A stretch of DNA of 64,000 nucleotides from Schistosoma haematobium (GCF_000699445.3 NC_067197.1:11662152-11726151), one strand, 5' to 3'; shown: positions 25,187 to 37,009, counted from the first letter of the stretch. Numbers and translations: made by a program. The notes: a model not told the origin generated them from the sequence alone.

Positions 25187-25218
25187 ATGCTACTTATATC
25201 TGTCGACATAAGTAGCAT
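25187..25218. repeat. Short perfect palindrome, copy 1
   Basis: Arms ATGCTACTTAT and ATAAGTAGCAT (11 bp, perfect) enclose a 10-base loop ATCTGTCGAC. A very similar hairpin with related flanks occurs at 50820-50845. Confidence 0.7.
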
Positions 25219-25475
25219 ACACTATATGTCTAGTAAGAATTTTTTCCTTCTTTTTTAAGTGAACGTGAATAATACATAACTTTCTAGTTAAGGTTTATTC
25301 TAATTAGATTAATCATTGTTTAGTTATGTATAAAAATCGGTGGCATTTACATAAAGTTATTCAATGGCTAAAAATTAAAAAAATATTTTCATAATCTGAA
25401 ATGAATTAAATTTGGTTAATTTCAATTTAGTGCTCAGGGTAAGATTTTGGACACTTTGTATACCGAAATCATTTA

Positions 25476-25780
25476 ATACACATAGTTCCTTTTATGATCT
25501 TAAAGGTAGCAAGAACGAAGATTGGTGCAGAATAATATGAATCCATATTATTTTGTTAGGTTCTCATCAGCTGCTTACAACCTAAAATATTTGAAAATCA
25601 ACGTTATTACTGATATTAACATATTTATACATTCAAGGGTGGTGAAAGATGAATAAATGTATCATGGTGTAGCAAAGATTCCAATAGAGTTAATAAGGTC
25701 ATAAAAATTTGTTTCGGATAAATAAAGTTTGAGAGGGAAAGTTCCAGAACAGTGAAATAGCGATTAGAACTGATGGAGTT
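25476..25780 (-). mobile_element. Penelope-like element 3' region, left copy of an inverted pair
   Basis: This is homologous over its whole length to 62700-63005, the region downstream of the GIY-YIG frame at 62690-63822. Shared blocks include CACATAGTTCC, TTGGTGCAGAATAATATGAA, GGTTCTCATCAGCTGCTTAC and TGTATCATGGTGTAGC. It carries no coding sequence. A second copy lies directly next to it in the opposite orientation. Confidence 0.75.
25527..25574 (-). ncRNA. Hammerhead-like motif in Penelope-like 3' region
   Basis: On the minus strand it reads GCAG, CTGATGAG, AACCTAA, CAAAA, then a perfect 7-bp hairpin TAATATG/CATATTA, and TT-CTGC. Helix I GCAG/CTGC pairs. The only clear core change is G12 to A (CAAA instead of CGAAA), so it is probably inactive. 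Stem II is minimal. Confidence 0.45.
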
Positions 25781-26001
25781 AACTTTCCCTCTCAAACTTT
25801 ATTTATCCGTAACGAATGTTTATGACCTTATTAACTGTGTTGGAATCTTCGCTACACCATGATACATCTTTAATTATACTTATATGTTTAAGTATGTCAA
25901 TAACTGTAATAACATTGATTTTCATACATTTTAGATTGTAAGTAGCAGATGAGGACCTAAGGAAATAGAATGAAGTCATATTATTCTACAACAATCTTTG
26001 A
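25781..26001 (+). mobile_element. Penelope-like element 3' region, right copy of an inverted pair
   Basis: This is the reverse complement of the left copy over about 220 bp (AACTTTCCCTCTCAAACTTT, CTACACCATGATACAT, TTAGATTGTAAGTAGCAGATG). The two copies form a large imperfect palindrome with 3' ends pointing outward. Its differences from the left copy show that the two are old. Confidence 0.75.
25942..25989 (+). ncRNA. Hammerhead-like motif, right copy
   Basis: It reads GTAG, CAGATGAG, GACCTAA, GGAAA, a weak hairpin, then TT-CTAC. Helix I is GTAG/CTAC, a paired change from GCAG/CTGC in the other copies. Core U4 is A here, and the C11.1 partner is G, so activity is not expected. Confidence 0.45.
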
Positions 26002-26037
26002 AATCATCAAAGATGATAATGAGTTTATAAGTTAAAT

Positions 26038-26062
26038 AATATATATATATATATATATATAT
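26038..26062. repeat. (TA)n microsatellite
   Basis: A short TA run of about 25 bp just outside the right copy of the Penelope-like inverted pair. Confidence 0.9.
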
Positions 26063-26225
26063 TGATGTTTAATTACAGAAATTTCACAGCTCAATTTGTA
26101 AATTTAACCGTAATGTTTGTTTTGTTACATTAAGAGTTTGAGTTTCCTTTATTGATTTAAGGTAATTTAAGTTGGTCTAGGCATTAGTTTTATTGAAACT
26201 ATGCAAGAAAGTTAAAGATTCACAT

Positions 26226-26312
26226 AAAGCGGCTGTCCAGTGCTTCCAGGTTTTCCATGGTGGTGTAGCTTCAATTGACTTATAAATTCAACTACTATAA
26301 TATCCACAAAAC
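26226..26312 (+). mobile_element. Hammerhead SINE 3' fragment
   Basis: It starts inside the ribozyme (GCGGCTGTCCAGTGCTTCC) and continues AGGTTTTCCATGGTGGTG, then TGACTTATAAATTCAACTAC and ATCCACAAAACTCC. The tRNA-like head and the CTGANGAG part are missing, as expected for 5' truncation. Confidence 0.75.
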
Positions 26313-26423
26313 TCCTCACTGAACATAAATAAATGTTTATATTACATTGTCTGGTATAATTTTTCATAGGTAATGCTTTGATTAAAGAAATATGACATAT
26401 AAATTATTGTCATACAGCCTACT

Positions 26424-26527
26424 TACTTTCCTATATACGTCTTTCGCCCTTGTGAAGGAGCTTAGGCTATCCACCAGCATTCTTCATCGATCTCTGTCCC
26501 AGATAATCCTTTTTAATTGCTATTCAT
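26424..26527 (-). mobile_element. RTE second-subfamily 3' end
   Basis: The reverse complement reads GATCGATGAAGAATGCTGGT, GGATAGCCTAAGCTCC and then a diverged GACGTATATAGGAAAGTAAG end. It is the same terminal segment as at 14125-14258, with more changes. Confidence 0.6.
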
Positions 26528-26844
26528 CATACAGCCTGATCCCTCGGTAAGTTTGAATAAAGCAAAAAGAACACATTCTGCAGAATAACATGAATTTGTT
26601 ATGTTTTAAGGCTTCTGATCAATCGCAAACGACTTAAACTCACATTAGTAATATTATTATAAAATGTTTTACATACCATAATAATCAACAAAGTCCAGTA
26701 CGAAATAACATAAGAAAATAGAAAAGCGGTTGAAATATTTAACATAACAGTTACAACTGATCAGTAAACAAGATATCTAGATGGTATAAATTCAAGTGAC
26801 GATGTTAAAAGATTACAAAGTTTTATCACTTATTAAAATCCTCC

Positions 26845-27063
26845 TTGTCTCTTTTTTGTTCTCACAAATTTATTTCACTGTATTATACTCTTTAAATAAC
26901 ATCTCCAAACCCTAATCTTCCCGATTACTGCTTATACTCTTACTACCTCTACCACTATGGGATTTGAATCGACAACTGCATCTCTGTGCTAATGTGGTGT
27001 GGCAACTCGAACTGATGTACGTACGTACGAAGTTCTACGTTGTTACTGACTGACTGACTGACT
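26845..27063 (+). mobile_element. RTE first-subfamily 3' UTR, solo copy
   Basis: It is nearly identical to 17098-17330: TTTATTTCACTG, CCCTAATCTTCCCGATTAC, CTCTGTGCTAATGTGGTGTG, ACGTACGTACGAAGTTCTAC, and the GACT tail. It contains no coding part. High similarity to the larger copy suggests that both inserted in the same, fairly recent period. Confidence 0.85.
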
Positions 27064-27065
27064 TA

Positions 27066-28849
27066 ATAAAATCTAGTATAATTTGAATTATAAATTAACT
27101 GATAGATTCCAACTATCATTATCTGTTTATTAGTTATTTCTCCGTTTTCTTATGATAGATTGATTAGAATCTATAATGTCATCAATTAAAATTTCTTACT
27201 GACTATGTTTCCTATTTTCTTTTTCTTATTTACTCACAATGTTTCTGAAACCATTATAATTAAGATAATCGGTTTTTCATTGAACACCTCCTCTCTTGTC
27301 ACTAAGCGATAAATCTTTGTAGTACAATTTCTTTTATGAATACTATCCGAACGTTTAAATAATAATAAGAAGTGTGCTTTAAAGATTCTGGATCTTTCAT
27401 TTAATTTACTTTAAATGAACACTTTACAGTTAAACTATATATCAAATGTTATCAAATGACCAGTAGATTTCTATATTTATCTAATGTAAACTTGATATTT
27501 ATTATTCATTATTGATTCACTCAATCTGAAAACAAGTAACCCTTGAAATAACCTTGAATGGAGTCAAAAATTTAGTTCATTTAATTAGACAATTTTTCAG
27601 TTGCATTTTTACAATTATTATGAATGATTCAGCTTATTGAACTATATATTCTATTTAGTTAAGTGTCCCATTTATAGTATTTGTTTATATGTGTTCCATA
27701 TTGTATTCTGTCATAAAATTGTTTTGTTTTATTTTTGAAATTTTCTCTATGTATAAATTGTAACTATTTTTGTTCTTTAATTGTTCTGTCTATACTTTCA
27801 TCATCTTGATATTACTTTCATTATTTTTAAGGTAACATCTAAGTTGTTGAAACTGGGTAAAACAGGTTTGAATTCTATAGGTAGTATCACTTTATTCAAG
27901 AGTGTAGGTACATTGTACTTATAAGTGCTAACTAAAATAAAACATATGTTGAAGATTTTCTGACGACTACCTCCAAACACCTGCTATATATATATATTCC
28001 TTTATTGACAAATAGATAAACCTTTAGCTTAAAGGCTCCTTAAAGATCAGTTTTGATCAAGGAGTGTTTTTATATCAACAACAAAAAAATTCACTTCACT
28101 ATGAGTATTACAGTATCATGTTTATGAAATATACAATAGATAAATATGAATGGTTATGATCCATTCTTATATATTATCATTTTCTAAAAGGTAATAGACT
28201 AATGCAATACAAAAAAAAATACTAATAACTCTAAGAATCATTAGTAAGAAAACAAAGATTTTTTTCCCCCTATCTATGTGACATATGAGAACTTCATATA
28301 ACGTTCTTTTTTTTTAAAAAAAAAAATTGAATCAACCACAAGAAAAAATACATCTATAACTTGCCAATTAAAATGATCAACATGTTATAATAAAATAATC
28401 AATAATAAAACAATTGGCATACTGTACCATTGTATATCTATATGACGAAATTGAGAACAGTTGCCAAAATCATGCTTAATATAAATGACAATTTTTTTTT
28501 CTTAAAAAAAAGTACATTTAATTTATAAGATGAAATGTTTTTAATCATAGTTGGTGATTAAAAGAAAAGAAAAAAAAAGCAACACAAAATAACGTCAACA
28601 CAATGAAAATATGATACTTATGAATGATGTAAATAATTTCAATAGATTTGTATAATTCTATCAAAATATTTAACAATCAATAGGATACTTTCTGTTGATT
28701 AACAATAATAAATAGGCTTGATTACTTACTACATATTGATATTATAATAAGTTAGAATCCTGTGGAAATAATCAATTCTGTCAAGATAACAGATATGACT
28801 TAGTGACCAATCGATTATGAATACAGTGGTATTGAGTGTTGTTAAAGGT
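27066..28849. other. No recognisable gene
   Basis: AT-rich DNA with several poly(A)/poly(T) runs (near 28310-28326 and 28491-28510). No element was recognised. Confidence 0.4.
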
Positions 28850-29200
28850 ATGAAGGAGGTTATCACTTCCTGGTTGCCCACAATGTGGAAGGATTCTTCT
28901 GGAGATACCTGAAAAGGAAATTGGATTAGAGGTGGTCTTAGTGGCCTGAGAGTGTGACTTCATTGTTCAAGGGACAACTGCTTAAGGTCGGTTACACACG
29001 ACCTTTTTGTGAGTAATTTTCGTGTTAGCTCCGTATTTGTTGAGATCTTACCGCCGGAGATGAGTATCCGTGGGATAAGGCGAGGTGTGAATTTTTAGGG
29101 TCAACCTTTCCTAACCCCACCTCTCCTTGTGGGAAGGCAGCATCGCTCTCATGCTCGTTGTCTGAAGGAAACACCTTACTGCTGTCACACCTCTGTACAG
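28850..29200 (+). repeat. GC-rich repeat-like segment upstream of an RTE fragment
   Basis: The base composition jumps here: CTTCCTGGTTGCCCACAATG, GGTCGGTTACACACGACC, CCTAACCCCACCTCTCC and GGCAGCATCGCTCTCATGC. No frame stays open and no second copy was found in this window. The abrupt join to an RTE fragment at 29201 points to a mobile element of another family, but the identity is unknown. GGTCGGT and ACGACC could pair as a short hairpin. Confidence 0.35.
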
Positions 29201-29936
29201 TCACCTATGGTGAAGGCGAGATATCCATCTATCAATTAAGGGACGAGTATACTACGAGTATGCAGTTCGTTCTGTTCTACTCTACGACTGCGAAACGTGG
29301 CCTTTAAGAGTAGAAGACACTCGTAAGTTACTAGTATTTGACCACATATGTCTCAGAAATATTGCTCACATCTGCTGGGATCACAGGGTATGTAATAGTG
29401 AGGTTAGACATTGATGACGTTGATGAGGCCGTGAATCTTCATCTACTGTGATGGTTGGGCCACGTGTTGCGTATGCCTGAACACCGATTACCACGACGCG
29501 CAATGCTGACTAGTGTTGGGAATGGTTAGAAGAGAGTTAGCGTCGGCCAAACCAAAACGTAGCATCAGTGCTTGAAAGTACTTACTTCTAGTCTGAGCCA
29601 TGTTGGTAGAAGCAGAATACTTAGTTGGGGTCCGCGTGACTATCGTAACCAATGGTTGGAGACTTTGAGTGACATGGCTCAGAATCGATCACAACGGCGT
29701 AGGTCTACACACTTTCTGTCCTCCCTTAAACTATGAGATTAAAGTCGCTTCATATCTTTCTTTCTACGAACTAATTCTTTCTTTCTGTACTATATCCTTA
29801 CATTAAATCTTTCTTTTGTATATTACACCATTGAATTAACTACTTCTATGGATACGGTGTTCATCTTGCTGTGCTAATGTGGTATGACAACTTGTACCGA
29901 TGCACATATGTGCCTAGTCCTACGTTGTAACTGACT
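29201..29936 (+). mobile_element. RTE first-subfamily 3' copy, degenerate
   Basis: It starts at the segment coding for LWRRRDIRLS (CACCTATGGTGAAGGCGAG) and continues through the LLYGSETW-like region (CTACTCTACGACTGCGAAAC), WLGHVLRMP (GGTTGGGCCACGTGTTGCG) and the C-terminus to a UTR and the tail CTGACTGACT. Stops and frameshifts are frequent. The UTR (ATATCTTTCTTTCTACGAAC) differs from that at 17.1 kb, defining a sister lineage shared with 35.9, 37.3 and 51.8 kb. Confidence 0.8.
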
Positions 29937-30825
29937 GACTAGTGACTGGTGCCCCTTAATCTAAAAAATAGATCTAAAGTTTTCTACAGTTTGATACGTC
30001 TTTGTAACCTTCTAGTAATGTGTATCTATTTTTCATAGGTTTAAAGTTTTCTGTTGACAATCCTCAACTATGTAATAGAGTGATTCTGATGACCAATTAC
30101 CCTGACTAGTAGTTGAATTAAAACTTGATCGATAGAATTTGATTAGGACTACTTGATCAGCTAATGTCTAATAATATAGAATATTATTTTATGATAAAAT
30201 ACTTCATCAAACCATAGTTCATAGTTTTTATTGCGTTAGAAGATATTTTCAATTATCTAAACTCCGACAACGTACCATAAGTGTAGCATAAAGACATAAA
30301 AGAAATTGCTAAGCAAACCAATAAGATTCATGGCTTCGTTAACAAATCATGTTGTTTTATTTGACATTTTCGTATGTTGAGGTACAAAAAATGCATTCAT
30401 TTCCGTCTTCATAATATGTTTAAGCATTGATGAATCGCTACATATTATTAGATGTAGTTTTCCCATAATTACATTTCATATAGATATTGTCTTGATGAAA
30501 TACCTTAATAGTTTTTTTTCTTCAACTTTCCTTTTCTTTCGAATTTTTGCGGTTTCCATTAGCTAGGTTATCTGGTATCAGAAATGTTTTATTTTCATAG
30601 TTGTTAGAAATCTACTATTTAACGTGTTGAAGTTTTACATCGATATTAATCCTAGCTACTGTAAATTATAGAAACGTTATCAACATCAATTTATCAAAAT
30701 ACGTTGATCATATCCCCCCTCCCAATTGTCGATAAAAGTTTATGAGTCCAGTTTACAAATATAATTCTCAGTAAGATAGTCTCTATCCACTTTCCTTCTT
30801 TTTTGTGTTGACATTAGTCAGTTGA

Positions 30826-31175
30826 AACTGCGCCTAGCAGTTAGATGTAGACGACCTGGTTAAGCCCTACATGATTATCGTAGCCAATGGTTAAAAACTT
30901 TGAATGGAATAGCTTCACTTCTATCTGAAGTTTGTGCTGATGATGTCGTTCAGAGGAACGATAAAAGCTCCACGACCAAACCATCCAGCTCAGAGAACGG
31001 AACTCCATTAAAATCGTTCTTAATGGTGTAGGTGTATCAACTCCTTTTTCCTTTCCAAGTTTCCAAACTCCTTATCAAATTTTATTTTCTATATCTTATC
31101 TTTTCTATTACCACGAATACTGTTTATACTTCTACTACTAAGGGACTTGCTCTACCTTTGTCAATGACGTATAGC
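30826..31175 (+). mobile_element. RTE first-subfamily remnant with an insertion
   Basis: It has AGATGTAGACGACCTGGTTA, TTATCGTAGCCAATGGTTAA and TTGAATGGAATAGC of the LINE C-terminus, then about 85 bp of foreign sequence at 30930-31015. The LINE resumes at AATGGTGTAGGTGTATCAAC and the UTR. The inserted block (AAAGCTCCACGACCAAACCA) resembles 39340-39400 (AAAGCTCAACAATTAAACCA), so it is a second small repeat. Confidence 0.6.
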
Positions 31176-32017
31176 AAACTTGAACTTCTTCTGCAATGAA
31201 ATAACGATTTGACATTTTTGTTCATTTGTTTACTTGTCTTTTTTGGTTATTCGTAAAATATATTATAATTAATACTCTGTCAGTTATACTTTGGTTATTT
31301 CCTATTTTATTTTGCTTTTTGCATGTGGAATAATAATGCAGATGGATGGAAATAATGTTTTCTTTCCTAATTTTGCCTTGTCCACAAATTTGTTTTTAGT
31401 ACTTCTCTGTCTATATCAGTCTTTATCTCATCCTTATTCTTTCTATATAAAGCTTTTTTTCACAATGAAACTTGATACTAAAATTGTGTTTACCGATTGT
31501 ATGTTTAAAAATGATTTGTCTTAATATTGTTCTGTTATTTATCTACTAAGTGTAATCGGTGAGATTGTCGTTATCATTGTTCACTTGGTATTTTCATGAT
31601 AATGGCTGAAATAAAACAATAATAACAATTCATAAGTGTTTCGTTCCAATGTTTGAACGACGTTTTAGAGATATTTCCACTTTCAGGATCATAATTGAAT
31701 TATGAGATACTGATGGTAATTGAATCATAATGAGTAGTTGACTTAGAGTATGAGCTTGAGCACTGAATGTTAAGCTGTTGTATCAGAGTTTCTAATAACC
31801 ACATTTGTTCTTTCATTCAATCTATGTCCTACTAATTCAAACTAAATATGATTAACCTTACTATTAATAAACTTTGAAGTTTGATACATAGACATACTAT
31901 AGTACATACACATTGAGCTATTTAAAGTAATAGTGACTTGAGTACTTCATATAAAAAATTATTTATTTCGGGAAATCAATTTTTACTGGGAAAAAATAAC
32001 CACTGAAGCCTAGGGTA
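31176..32017. other. No recognisable gene
   Basis: AT-rich sequence with one 77-codon hydrophobic frame (31291-31524) that has no supporting signals. Confidence 0.4.
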
Positions 32018-32093
32018 AGTACCACTAAGCCAGGGCACATGTAGTCCAGCAAGAAGCCAGGTGCATGCTCCATTATATATTTTTGGGTCATAA
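32018..32093 (-). rRNA. ITS1-like sequence attached to an 18S fragment
   Basis: On the minus strand the sequence continues past the 18S 3' terminus (GGAATGATCATTA) into TGCACCTGGCTTCTTGCTGG and CATGTGCCCTGGC, where ITS1 would lie in an rDNA unit. I infer ITS1 from position; the outer boundary is approximate. Confidence 0.45.
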
Positions 32094-32272
32094 TAATGAT
32101 CATTCCTTATGTTCACCTACGAAAACCTTGTTACGACTTTGACTTCCTCCAAATAGTCAAATTAGGTCATCTTTTTTGCAGCATCAGTTGAGTGGCGAAG
32201 TCATTACAACGACACCAATTCAATGACCTCACTAAACCATTCAATCGGTAGTAGCAACGGGCATTGTGTACA
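32094..32272 (-). rRNA. 18S rRNA 3'-terminal fragment (pseudogene)
   Basis: The minus strand carries universally conserved SSU rRNA signatures in the right order. They are TTGTACACACCGCCCG-like at the start (here GATGTACACAATGCCCGTTG), GCTACTACCGATTGAATGG, TTTAGTGAGGTC, GAGGAAGTCAAAGTCG, TAACAAGGTTTTCGTAGGTG and the terminal GGATCATTA-like GAATGATCATTA. About 178 nt of the 3' end is present. Substitutions at nearly invariant sites (TTTTCG for TTTCCG, AATGCCC for CCGCCC) show that it is not a functional gene but a dispersed rDNA fragment. Confidence 0.9.
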
Positions 32273-34502
32273 TCAAATATGCACTCATGAAATGAGAATA
32301 TACATTGAAGTTTGAAATTATATTATCACATAGTGAATTTATACTTGTTCTTCTTTGAAGTGTTTTCTTACATATCTATTCATCCCCTTTTATTCAATTC
32401 ATACTTTTGACTTGTTTGAATGAGTTAAATTAAAATGATTTTCATTATATATCTTATTACATGGTTATGATTAACCAAAATTGATTCATTTAAAGGTTGA
32501 TTTCTTTTTTGTTTGTATTTATTTACCTATTTGCCTAACTTCAATACAGTCATGTAAATAAATGGTAATGAGTGTCAAACATGTACTATTATTATTATTA
32601 TCATCACCACATAGTAGACTCTTTGTTGTTATTTTCAAATTACCTAATTGTTATCTATTTAAATAAAGAATTAAAAACAATGCAACAATTGAATTGAACT
32701 AAACATATTTAATATTCCATTAATGAATACTCTTAAGTTTACCCTACAATTTAATAGTTCTTAAAGGGTGTGGCATATATAGTTAGGTAACTATTGGTTG
32801 TTCATTTCAGGAGAAACTAAAAGAAGGGGAGAAACTTAAAATTATCACTAATCAAGAAAAAATCAATAAACACTCAGAATACACTTGAGTTTCATGATAA
32901 CATGTCAACAGCCGCTAAAAAGTGTTATGCGTATCAGTATAAAAATGATCTGAAGTTCGGTAATCTTGGTCTATATCTAATCGTAATTTCACTTAAATTG
33001 GTTATTTTATTATTATCATCATATTACAAAACAGCTTGATTTTGGGTTGCTAACATCCTCGAGCTGCTCATTTTTAAAATGTACACATATTCTACTTATG
33101 ATGTCTGTTTTAAATTTGGTTTAATAAAGTAATTATACAGTTAAACTAGCTTATTTATTTATATACCTTTATAAAAGAGTGAAACATATCACAATGCTGA
33201 TTATTGTGTACTTTTAAACGAAAACGCCGCAATGGTTGATATATATATGTCTATAATTTGATGGAACAAGACTAAGTTATTTTGGAATCCATACGTTTAA
33301 AGCGTACCACACATACTCTATAATACCTTATTACGAGACGAAAAATATTTCAAGGTTATGACGGGTAGAGAATAAGTGCTTATGTTGGTAAACCATTTAA
33401 TTGCATTTGATTTGAATATTTATATTGTATGTGTTAATGAGTAAATTGGTTGTAATGTTGTATAGTTTGTCTGATAGACCGCTTTCTGTAACAACATATA
33501 TATAGTGTTAAATATAACTCTTACGTATGTAATTTATCTTTATAGTGATTTATAGTTACGCAATAAATAATTTGTACCATGAAAATAATTCATTGAAATT
33601 GGTTGTTATCTAAATCGAATTCAATGTTTCATTTTGTGGGGTAATTGGTATTTATGAAAAACAAATCAAACGCGTTCATTTGCCTCATTTAAAGAACAAT
33701 AAAATAACCACGAAATGAGAATCACGAGTTCACACTAATGATCTTCTTTTTTCCGATCAGTAAGACATAATAAATACTAAGATTGAACTGAGGAGTGGCT
33801 TATTGATTAACGTAATCAATCTGTAACTTGCAGGTCTTATTTCAATATGAGTAACCGTGTCTTACTATTATCTAGCTGTATAAAACAAACAAACAGTAAT
33901 TTTGTGGGATCTTATCAAGTAATAGTTAGTGATCAAAATACATTCTTACATCATTCATTCCCTTAGGATAAAGTACACTGTTTATTTGAAATTGGGGTTT
34001 CCCGTTATTGCTTTCTTATTTTCTGAAAATTACCTCGGTAAACTTATGGGATTGACTGGAATATCCCTCATAAACGCTGTGGGAAATGTGTCATATCGAA
34101 AGATTTCGAAAAGGATAACACGGTGCCTATCTTCTCAAAGTACATTTGTAACTTATCTAATAATTCTTTTAAAGAATATTATTTAGATTATCTGACATCC
34201 CTCATAACTTATATATAATATAACTTAACCCCCCTCTCAATTGAATATTTCCAACTTTTACCAGTAATATTGTTACGTATATATTTAAACGAGAACCACT
34301 CTGTGAAATAATTACTCTATAGAAACTAAGATCTATGATTCTGGAAAATCATTTGTAAGAATGTTAGTTCGATTGTAAGTTAATATATATCATTGAGCGT
34401 TGTTACGTACACAATTTAAACAAAAAACAACAGTATGTAACACCCACAAAAAATTTCATCACTTCAACTTGTCATGAATCCTATCAGCATCTAATGAACA
34501 AA
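32273..34502. other. No recognisable gene
   Basis: AT-rich DNA with several short (TA) and (ATT) runs. An 85-codon frame at 33929-34186 lacks any domain or splice support. Confidence 0.4.
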
Positions 34503-34632
34503 TTTTCTGGTTAGCGTTTTTTTAGCGAGTTAGTTTTCTACGGGATGGGGTCGCTAACCCCATGCCCAACCCTCCTCCTTTATCCGGGCTTGGGACCGGC
34601 AGTAGCCCCCGAAGGGACTCCAGATGGTGTTT
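34503..34632 (+). repeat. Conserved 'CTACGGGATGGGG' repeat, copy 2
   Basis: This is the best preserved of the three copies: GGTTAGCGTTTTTTTAGCG, AGTTAGTTTTCTACGGGATG, ATCCGGGCTTGGGACCGGC and CGAAGGGACTCCAG. A 67-codon frame overlapping it (34562-34765) is a by-product of the repeat. Confidence 0.85.
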
Positions 34633-35182
34633 AATGAACAAATGTAACTATTTATATTGTGATGTAGCTATACATTTCATAAACATGTTTGAGAATCTCA
34701 CAACTATATTTTGTTTTGTCTTGATTTATGATTCATCAATTCACTTTCTGGATTTATTAATATAGATTATGTTGGATTAATAGTACATTTATACTAGGTT
34801 CTAATTTACTTTTTGTATAACTAATTAACCTTTTAATTCATCATGAACTATATTCATTGTTCCTTACTCTCTTCTATAAAATATACTAATAGTTAAATGG
34901 ACCAATTATAATAACTAATTCCCTTATATGAATTATACCAATATTTATAAATAAATACTACAAACTGATCAAGAATATTTCGCGTAGTTCATTTACATTA
35001 TACATTTCCCATGACACTTCTATTACTGATTTATACTGTTATGTTTTGGTTTTTCGATTCAACGGTTCATCTGATCATCAAAATTTTGTATATGTATATG
35101 TATGTGTGTTTCATGTAACTAAATTGTATTCGGTAAAAATAATCAACAAGTAGAATGTAATTATCAACTGATGATGCTTACG

Positions 35183-35184
<2 letters not shown>

Positions 35185-35229
<45 letters not shown>

Positions 35230-35400
35230 CCTTTTAGTACGATTGCATGTTTGTCCGTAAGACCAAAGTTCATGTGTTCGACTCCTGCTTGTATTATCGT
35301 GAATGTGCATTACTGAGGAATATAATACTTAGATAATTTTGGTGTAACTTAGATCGGTTTATGATATCCATGGAACAAATTACTATAAAACATATTGAAC
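35185..35400 (+). mobile_element. (TA)n followed by a degenerate hammerhead SINE
   Basis: A TA run at 35185-35227 adjoins SINE-like sequence: TAGTACGATTGCATGTTTGT in place of the A-box region, TGTGTTCGACTCCTGC in place of the B box, then CGTGAATGTGCATTACTGAG, and ACTTAGATCGGTTTATGAT of the 3' part. The ribozyme is destroyed (no GAAA block). Confidence 0.6.
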
Positions 35401-35847
35401 CTGTTTTTATTATAGAAGTTCATCAGTGAAACAATATTGTTTTGACAAGATAAAGATGATATGAAAAAACAAATCAACTATAATGTCAAGTTTAGTAAAG
35501 ACTGAAAAAAATTTATATCTTTATTCGGAATTGGATTACTCTCGTTTGTAATAATCTATTTTACTATATACAATGTAGTCAGTTATGTATGTAAAATTGT
35601 ATATCTTGTTAGTTATGGCAACATTGAGTTATTCAGATTACTGCTACGAATAAAACATATTTTGTATAGAGTGCCATGGGTATTAGCTAATAGGTTTACC
35701 GTAAATTTAAACGAACAGAATGATCATGTTACGCAATATCCTTTTCTATATTCTCAATAACAAATTCTCTTCTTTCATTATTGAGTCTTTTTCGAACTTT
35801 ACTCACTTTACTTTATGTATCCAATAAAATGGTTATTACGTAACCTC

Positions 35848-36136
35848 AGTCAGTTACAACGTAGGACTAGGCACATACGTGCATCTTTCCAAGTTACTAT
35901 ACCACATTAGTACAACAAGATGAACACCGAATCCATAGAAGCAGTTAATTCAGTTGTGGTAATATATAAAAGAAAGATTGCATATAAGGACATAGTACAG
36001 AACAAAGGAATTAGTTCGTAGAAAGAAAGATATGAAGCGACTTTGATCTCATAGTTTAAGGGAGGACAGAAAGTGTGTAGACCTACGCCATTGTGATCGA
36101 TTCTGAGCCATGTCACTCAGAGTCTCCAACCATTTC
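35848..36136 (-). mobile_element. RTE first-subfamily 3' copy
   Basis: The reverse complement gives AATGGTTGGAGACTCTGAGT, GACATGGCTCAGAATCG, the codons for the C-terminus and the UTR (ATATCTTTCTTTCTACGAAC), ending TTGTAACTGACTGA. It lies in inverted orientation to the copy at 37010-37553 and has the same UTR type. Confidence 0.85.
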
Positions 36137-36302
36137 CATGTCTACGTTTATTTCAAATTTCTTCTCTTAGAATTTTCACGTTAATGACAACATAAATATT
36201 TATTCAGTTAACGCTTTATAATTGTTCCATAACTGTTCTCGTTATTCTACTGATTTTCATTAAAATAATGATACAAAATATGTACTTCGATTACAACTAA
36301 TT

Positions 36303-36392
36303 ACTACTATCAGTATAGGGATTTGTGGAGATTGTAGTATTTTCACAGTTGAATTCACTAGTCGATCTAAGCTAGACCACCATTATTACTAT
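36303..36392 (-). mobile_element. Hammerhead SINE 3' fragment
   Basis: The minus strand reads AATGGTGGTCTAGCTTAGAT, CGACTAGTGAATTCAACTGT and CAATCTCCACAAATCCC, the 3' half of the SINE. Head and ribozyme are missing. Confidence 0.7.
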
Positions 36393-37009
36393 CGTCTTCA
36401 AGCTGTAATCCATGAAGTAAACAAATTTGTTCTTTGTTTGTTGGTTTTATTTTAGTCGGATATTTCATTACTGGAAAATATACAGTGAAAATAACACATG
36501 AAACAATGATATAAATCATCAACTTCTATTTACCTATTATTTTTGTAGTTGTATTCACCAACACAGGTACTTTATGTAGTCATAAAATGCTGTGATGAGG
36601 TACAATTTATGGTTAAAAAATCGATATAGCATAGTTTTTAAACAGTTTGTTAAAAAGTCCGATAATAATAATAATTAGATAAGAATCGAGATATAATGGA
36701 TTCTATTCAACTCCCTTAAATATAGACTATATTGATAGCTAAGGTGGCTAAAAAGAGATAGTATAAATTTTGTTTCGAACATAAAAGTTTAATCTGTTGT
36801 AATGTGTCTTAATCAAATCTATCCTGTAGATGTTTACGAGAATGATATGATAGACTTGACGAAATATAATAACTGGATAGAATAGCTTCAAAATGAACAT
36901 ACATACCAGACATCTATCGCCATTTAAATGATAGATTAAAGTGTAACTTTTATTCAATTATCACACCGACTTCGTTAATTCTCACTTCATGCATTATCAT
37001 TTAGTAATA

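Noticed and set aside
27830..27925. Possible exon after TTTTTAAG with a 30-codon frame
   Set aside because: The acceptor is weak, there is no convincing donor, and GGTTTGAATTC could equally be a decayed SINE B box.
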